From contig JBPOEY010000004.1 in the NCBI GenBank assembly GCA_051251645.1, positions 1 through 64,000 of the forward strand: DNA of 64,000 nt. Direction: 5' to 3'. Origin of the DNA: Litorimonas sp051251645 (GTDB lineage: Bacteria > Pseudomonadota > Alphaproteobacteria > Caulobacterales > Maricaulaceae). Below, piece after piece: positions 61,182 to 64,000 of the stretch. Every line of letters starts with the position of its first letter. Position 1 is the stretch's first letter. The translations under genes were made by a program, and so were the position numbers. Below the pieces are notes generated by a model. It saw only the letters and a program-made list of their open reading frames with translations. It had not been told where the DNA came from and made no database searches.

Positions 61182-61724
61182 ATGTTCCATGAATGTTCTA
61201 TGGGAACTTATGAAAATATCGGCAGAGTCTTTACATCAAAAAAAATGCCTTTCGGTAGAATTGGAATTACCGATCATGACGATTTTAATTCGTCTCCATC
61301 TCAAAGTTTAGTGCTTGCTTGTAAATCCGAAGATAACTTTTTTTCTAGCAACAGAAATGAAGAAGGTGCGGTTTTAGTCGCAGTTCCTATCGAGAGAGAA
61401 AGCCCGTATCTTTTAGGGGACCATTTTGATTTGATCTATGTTACAAAGTCAAAATTTGTATTGCAGATAGATTATGACACTCGTCAAAAGTACAGGAATG
61501 GCTCAGCCAAGGCGGACAAAGAATTTCAGTTAAATCGTAATGCGATTTGGATTTCTAAAGAAGGGGGCAGCTTTTTGGTAGGCAATAGATTTCATGTAAA
61601 CCTAGATACTATGGAAATATTTCCTAGGCGACCAGATTTTGAATTTTGTATCCCAGTGAATAATTGGCGTTTTACAATTGATAATTTATATGATGCCACA
61701 GTATTTTGGCCAAGGCAGCAGTAA
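61182..61724 (+). CDS. Unknown protein, first gene of the TIR island
   Basis: This 180-aa protein has no recognised domain. It is rich in aromatic and charged residues (GRIGITDHDDF, FDLIYVTKSKFVLQIDYD, NNWRFTIDNLYD). The gene is AT-rich, unlike neighbours, suggesting transfer. ATG 61182 gives the longest frame; ATG 61200 is possible. A TTGACA-like -35 lies at 61164. The TIR gene starts one base after its stop. It could be the sensor, partner or immunity protein of the TIR effector; this is inference. Confidence 0.65.
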   Translation: MFHECSMGTYENIGRVFTSKKMPFGRIGITDHDDFNSSPSQSLVLACKSEDNFFSSNRNEEGAVLVAVPIERESPYLLGDHFDLIYVTKSKFVLQIDYDTRQKYRNGSAKADKEFQLNRNAIWISKEGGSFLVGNRFHVNLDTMEIFPRRPDFEFCIPVNNWRFTIDNLYDATVFWPRQQ

Positions 61725-61725
61725 A

Positions 61726-62667
61726 TTGAAAGCTTTCATTTCATATTCCCATAAAGATGAAAAATATGTGGAAAGACTTCATGTTCACTTAGCGCAAATA
61801 AGTAGACAGGGCATGGTAGATGCTTGGTATGACAGGGCAATTACCGTCGGAGGAGTTCTTGATAATGAAATAGACATGAATCTTGAAGGAAGTGATATTT
61901 TCCTAGCTGTCGTTAGTCCAGATTTCATAGCGTCTGGCTACTGTTATGATAAGGAAATGACTAAAGCTATCAAGATGCACGATGCCGGAGAAATAATTAT
62001 AGTGCCTCTTATTGTTGAGCCTTGTGACTGGATAAATACGCCGCTTCAACGTTTTAGAGCTACTCCTAAAGATGGGAAGGCTGTCAGCGAATGGTCAAAT
62101 CAAAACTCTGCTTTTTTGGACGTTGTTTCTGATTTACGTAAGGTTTTCACTAACGTAAATCATGAAAAAAGTGATCCATCATTGTCTATTTCTGAAAAAG
62201 TGGTCGCCGCTGTCACAACAAAAGCATCTTATCGAACAAAAAAGGACTTCGATAAAATAGACCGCATTCAGTTTAAAAAAGCTGCATTTCAAACTATTGC
62301 TGAAACACTCGAAAGTTACTGCGTTGAAGCGAATGAAATTCAAGGTATCAGAGCGCTCTTTGAGGGAATTTCTAAAAACAGATTTTTTATCACTCTTGTG
62401 AATAAAGACAAGTCTAACCGTAGTGCCGAAAGGTCCGTCTACATTTCGGACGATGGTGTTATGAATGGAATAAATTTTTTACATGGTAGGTCGAATAGCT
62501 CTAATTCCAGTAACGGTATGTATGGAATAGAAGCGGATGATTATGACCTTTTCCTAAAGCCAATAATGGGTTTTTCGAATCGAGATGATAAGATGTCGCC
62601 TGTAGATGTCGCAGCTGATATTTGGCATAATTTGATGCGAAGTGTTGGAATTGAATATGCCAACTAG
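61726..62667 (+). CDS. TIR-domain protein, putative defence effector
   Basis: The N-terminal 140 residues form a TIR domain: KAFISYSHKDEKYVERLHVH, then DAWYDRAIT, and YCYDKEMTKA with E77 as the likely catalytic glutamate of NAD-cleaving TIRs. Residues about 170-313 are an unrecognised C-terminal domain. I chose TTG 61726 (MKAFISYS), one base after the upstream stop with AAGG 10 bases before it; ATG 61690 is an alternative. TIR proteins degrade NAD or make signal nucleotides in phage defence (family knowledge). AT-rich DNA supports acquisition. Confidence 0.8.
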   Translation: MKAFISYSHKDEKYVERLHVHLAQISRQGMVDAWYDRAITVGGVLDNEIDMNLEGSDIFLAVVSPDFIASGYCYDKEMTKAIKMHDAGEIIIVPLIVEPCDWINTPLQRFRATPKDGKAVSEWSNQNSAFLDVVSDLRKVFTNVNHEKSDPSLSISEKVVAAVTTKASYRTKKDFDKIDRIQFKKAAFQTIAETLESYCVEANEIQGIRALFEGISKNRFFITLVNKDKSNRSAERSVYISDDGVMNGINFLHGRSNSSNSSNGMYGIEADDYDLFLKPIMGFSNRDDKMSPVDVAADIWHNLMRSVGIEYAN

Positions 62668-62821
62668 ACAGCGCTTTCGGTGTAATAATTACGGGCATCG
62701 TTTCGAAATGGACGTTCTCAGCTCCGATGAGAGCGAAGAAATGAGGCGTGAGCGTCGTCCTGTCTCTGCTATTCAATGCCCTCAGTGCAGAAGAACCGAC
62801 ATAAGAGATGGATTTGAATAG
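62657..62821 (+). CDS. Small zinc-ribbon-like protein in the TIR island
   Basis: This 54-aa ORF begins MPTRQRFRCNNYGHRFEMDV and has C9, H14 and CPQC (C41, C44). This looks like a zinc ribbon whose second knuckle cysteine is Tyr (CNNYGH; one base change, TGC to TAC, would restore CNNCGH). The ATG lies inside the last codons of the TIR gene, with GGAA 8 bases upstream. Translational coupling implies it belongs to the same system. Function is unknown. Confidence 0.55.
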   Translation: MPTRQRFRCNNYGHRFEMDVLSSDESEEMRRERRPVSAIQCPQCRRTDIRDGFE

Positions 62822-62890
62822 AGAAATTGTGGTCGTATAATGCTTTTTCAATGGCTTCCAATCCCTCCTTACCCCCCTTAAACTCATCCC

Positions 62891-63538
62891 ATGACCCCAC
62901 CCCTCACCATCGCCGTCGACGGCACGTTTTCTTCCGGCAAAGGCACGCTATCGCGTCGTCTCGCCGCGCATTACGGCCTCGCCTGTCTTGACACGGGCAA
63001 GCTCTACCGGGCGGTGGCGCGCGACGTGCTGGCGGCGGGGGGATCGTTAGAGGATGCGGCCTTTGCGGCCAAAATTGCGTCCCAACTCGATGCCTCCACT
63101 TTGGGTGATCCTGCGCTCAAAAGCGGCGGGATGGGGGCGGCGGCGTCGAAGGTGAGTGTGCATCCGCCTGTGCGCGCGGCCTTGCTGGCGTTTCAGCGCG
63201 ACTTCGCCAGTAAAGGGGCTGTCTTGGATGGGCGCGATATTGGCACAGTGATTTGCCCCGATGCGGACGCGAAACTTTTCGTTGATGCCGATCCTGACAT
63301 CCGGGCGCAGCGGCGCTATCAAGAACTGCTCGGTTACGGCGAAGATGTGACGCTGGACGGCGTGCTCGCCGCCCTGCGCGAACGCGACCACCGCGATATG
63401 AACCGTCGCGTCGCCCCGCTCCGGCCGGCTGTCGATGCGCACTTGCTGGATACGACCGATCTCTCTATAGAGCGCGCCGTCAGTACGGCTATTCGAATGA
63501 TCGATGCGGTGCTGGACGCGAAAGCGCAAGATCGCTGA
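62891..63538 (+). CDS. cmk: Cytidylate kinase
   Basis: Cmk phosphorylates CMP and dCMP. This 215-aa protein has the P-loop IAVDGTFSSGKGTL, LDTGKLYRAVAR and VLDGRDIGTVICPDADAKLF. The P-loop reads TFSSGKG where the family usually has PAASGKG, a mild variation. It precedes rpsA, a common pairing. Upstream is the AT-rich island, which may have displaced its usual neighbour aroA. Confidence 0.95.
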   Translation: MTPPLTIAVDGTFSSGKGTLSRRLAAHYGLACLDTGKLYRAVARDVLAAGGSLEDAAFAAKIASQLDASTLGDPALKSGGMGAAASKVSVHPPVRAALLAFQRDFASKGAVLDGRDIGTVICPDADAKLFVDADPDIRAQRRYQELLGYGEDVTLDGVLAALRERDHRDMNRRVAPLRPAVDAHLLDTTDLSIERAVSTAIRMIDAVLDAKAQDR

Positions 63539-63657
63539 GCGGGCCCCTCCAAGGCTCCCTCCTTTTTTGATTTCGTGAGTTTCAACAAACCTTGCTATTC
63601 TGGCGAGGTAGTCCGCAGGTCCTATGATCTGTCGGCAGGACCATATTTGGACACCCT

Positions 63658-64000
63658 ATGATTATTGAGGAAACCCTCAACCCCTCCACCGATGATTTCG
63701 CCGCGATGTTTGAAGCGGCGGTCGAAGCCTCGCCGATGCGCGAAGGCAAAGTCGTCGAAGGTATCGTTACTGGTATCGAAAAAGACATCGCCATTGTTGA
63801 TGTTGGCCTGAAAACCGAAGGTCGCGTCGAGTTGCGCGAATTTTACGAGCCCGGAAAAGAGAATCAGCTGAAAGTCGGCGACACGGTCGAAGTCTTTCTA
63901 GAGCGTATCGAAAACGCGCTCGGCCAAGCTGTTCTGTCGCGCGATAAAGCACGCCGCGAAGAGAGCTGGGTCACCATGTCCAAGTTCCACGAAGGCGAAG
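63658..64000 (+). CDS. rpsA: 30S ribosomal protein S1, N-terminal part
   Basis: The first 114 residues (MIIEETLNPSTDDFAAMFEA, then the S1 RNA-binding repeat VVEGIVTGIEKDIAIVDVGL) match S1, which holds mRNA on the 30S subunit. The gene runs off the right edge. A 119-bp gap after cmk holds its promoter; no terminator is evident there. Confidence 0.95.
   Translation, partial: MIIEETLNPSTDDFAAMFEAAVEASPMREGKVVEGIVTGIEKDIAIVDVGLKTEGRVELREFYEPGKENQLKVGDTVEVFLERIENALGQAVLSRDKARREESWVTMSKFHEGE

Noticed and set aside
62501..62887. 128-aa minus-strand frame opposite the TIR and zinc-ribbon genes
   Set aside because: It lies over two better-supported plus-strand genes and has no recognisable feature.
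1..64000. tRNA genes, rRNA genes, CRISPR arrays and insertion sequences
   Set aside because: No cloverleaf-type tRNA sequence, rRNA stretch, regular repeat-spacer array or transposase was found by reading.

Overview
The window looks like chromosome of a marine-type alphaproteobacterium near Caulobacterales/Maricaulales (Hyphomonadaceae or Robiginitomaculaceae). This is inferred from the tuf-rpsJ...rplQ block, an FzlA-like protein next to queG, an ATP12 chaperone, the crcB-rluC-ATP12 neighbourhood, and moderate GC with many overlapping genes. No rRNA, tRNA, CRISPR array or intact insertion sequence was seen.

Region 1 (1-7.95 kb): the 3' end of tuf and rpsJ, then a break in the ribosomal gene order. 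About 7.4 kb of accessory genes sit between rpsJ and rplC: an H-NOX nitric-oxide sensor with its histidine kinase, a secreted orphan, two paralogous TPR/Sel1 cysteine-rich secreted proteins, and two lipoproteins, one with an HExxH motif. An intrinsic terminator lies just after rpsJ. A long structured leader precedes rplC.

Region 2 (7.95-22.4 kb): the rest of the S10, spc and alpha clusters in canonical order from rplC to rplQ, with secY, adk and rpoA. Ribosomal protein L15 is fused to a C-terminal DUF2853-like domain. Hairpins between rpmD, rplO and secY and upstream of rpsM suggest internal regulation. A clear terminator follows rplQ.

Region 3 (22.4-46.5 kb): housekeeping and stress genes. 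A divergent NsrR / small membrane protein / truncated globin unit forms a second nitric-oxide module. It is followed by a GbsR-type regulator with a membrane protein and a fatty acid desaturase, an ECF sigma factor, an S9 peptidase, a KefC-type antiporter, the ATP12-rluC-crcB cluster, an HtrA protease, a BlaI/M56 pair with two operator dyads, oxidoreductases, serine hydrolases, antiporters, a GT2 glycosyltransferase, QueG, FzlA and a cation diffusion facilitator.

Region 4 (46.5-60.1 kb): M1 aminopeptidase, UppP, Dps, aminotransferase, a DMT exporter, a Pro/Glu-rich TonB-like protein, a thioesterase, and fmt-orf-truA.

Region 5 (60.1-64 kb): 1.1 kb of non-coding, palindrome-rich DNA, including a roughly 160-bp inverted-repeat element. 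Next comes an AT-rich three-gene island: an unknown protein, a TIR-domain protein, and a 54-aa zinc-ribbon protein that is easily missed. It looks like an acquired defence-type system and is the best candidate here for something undescribed. cmk and the start of rpsA close the window.
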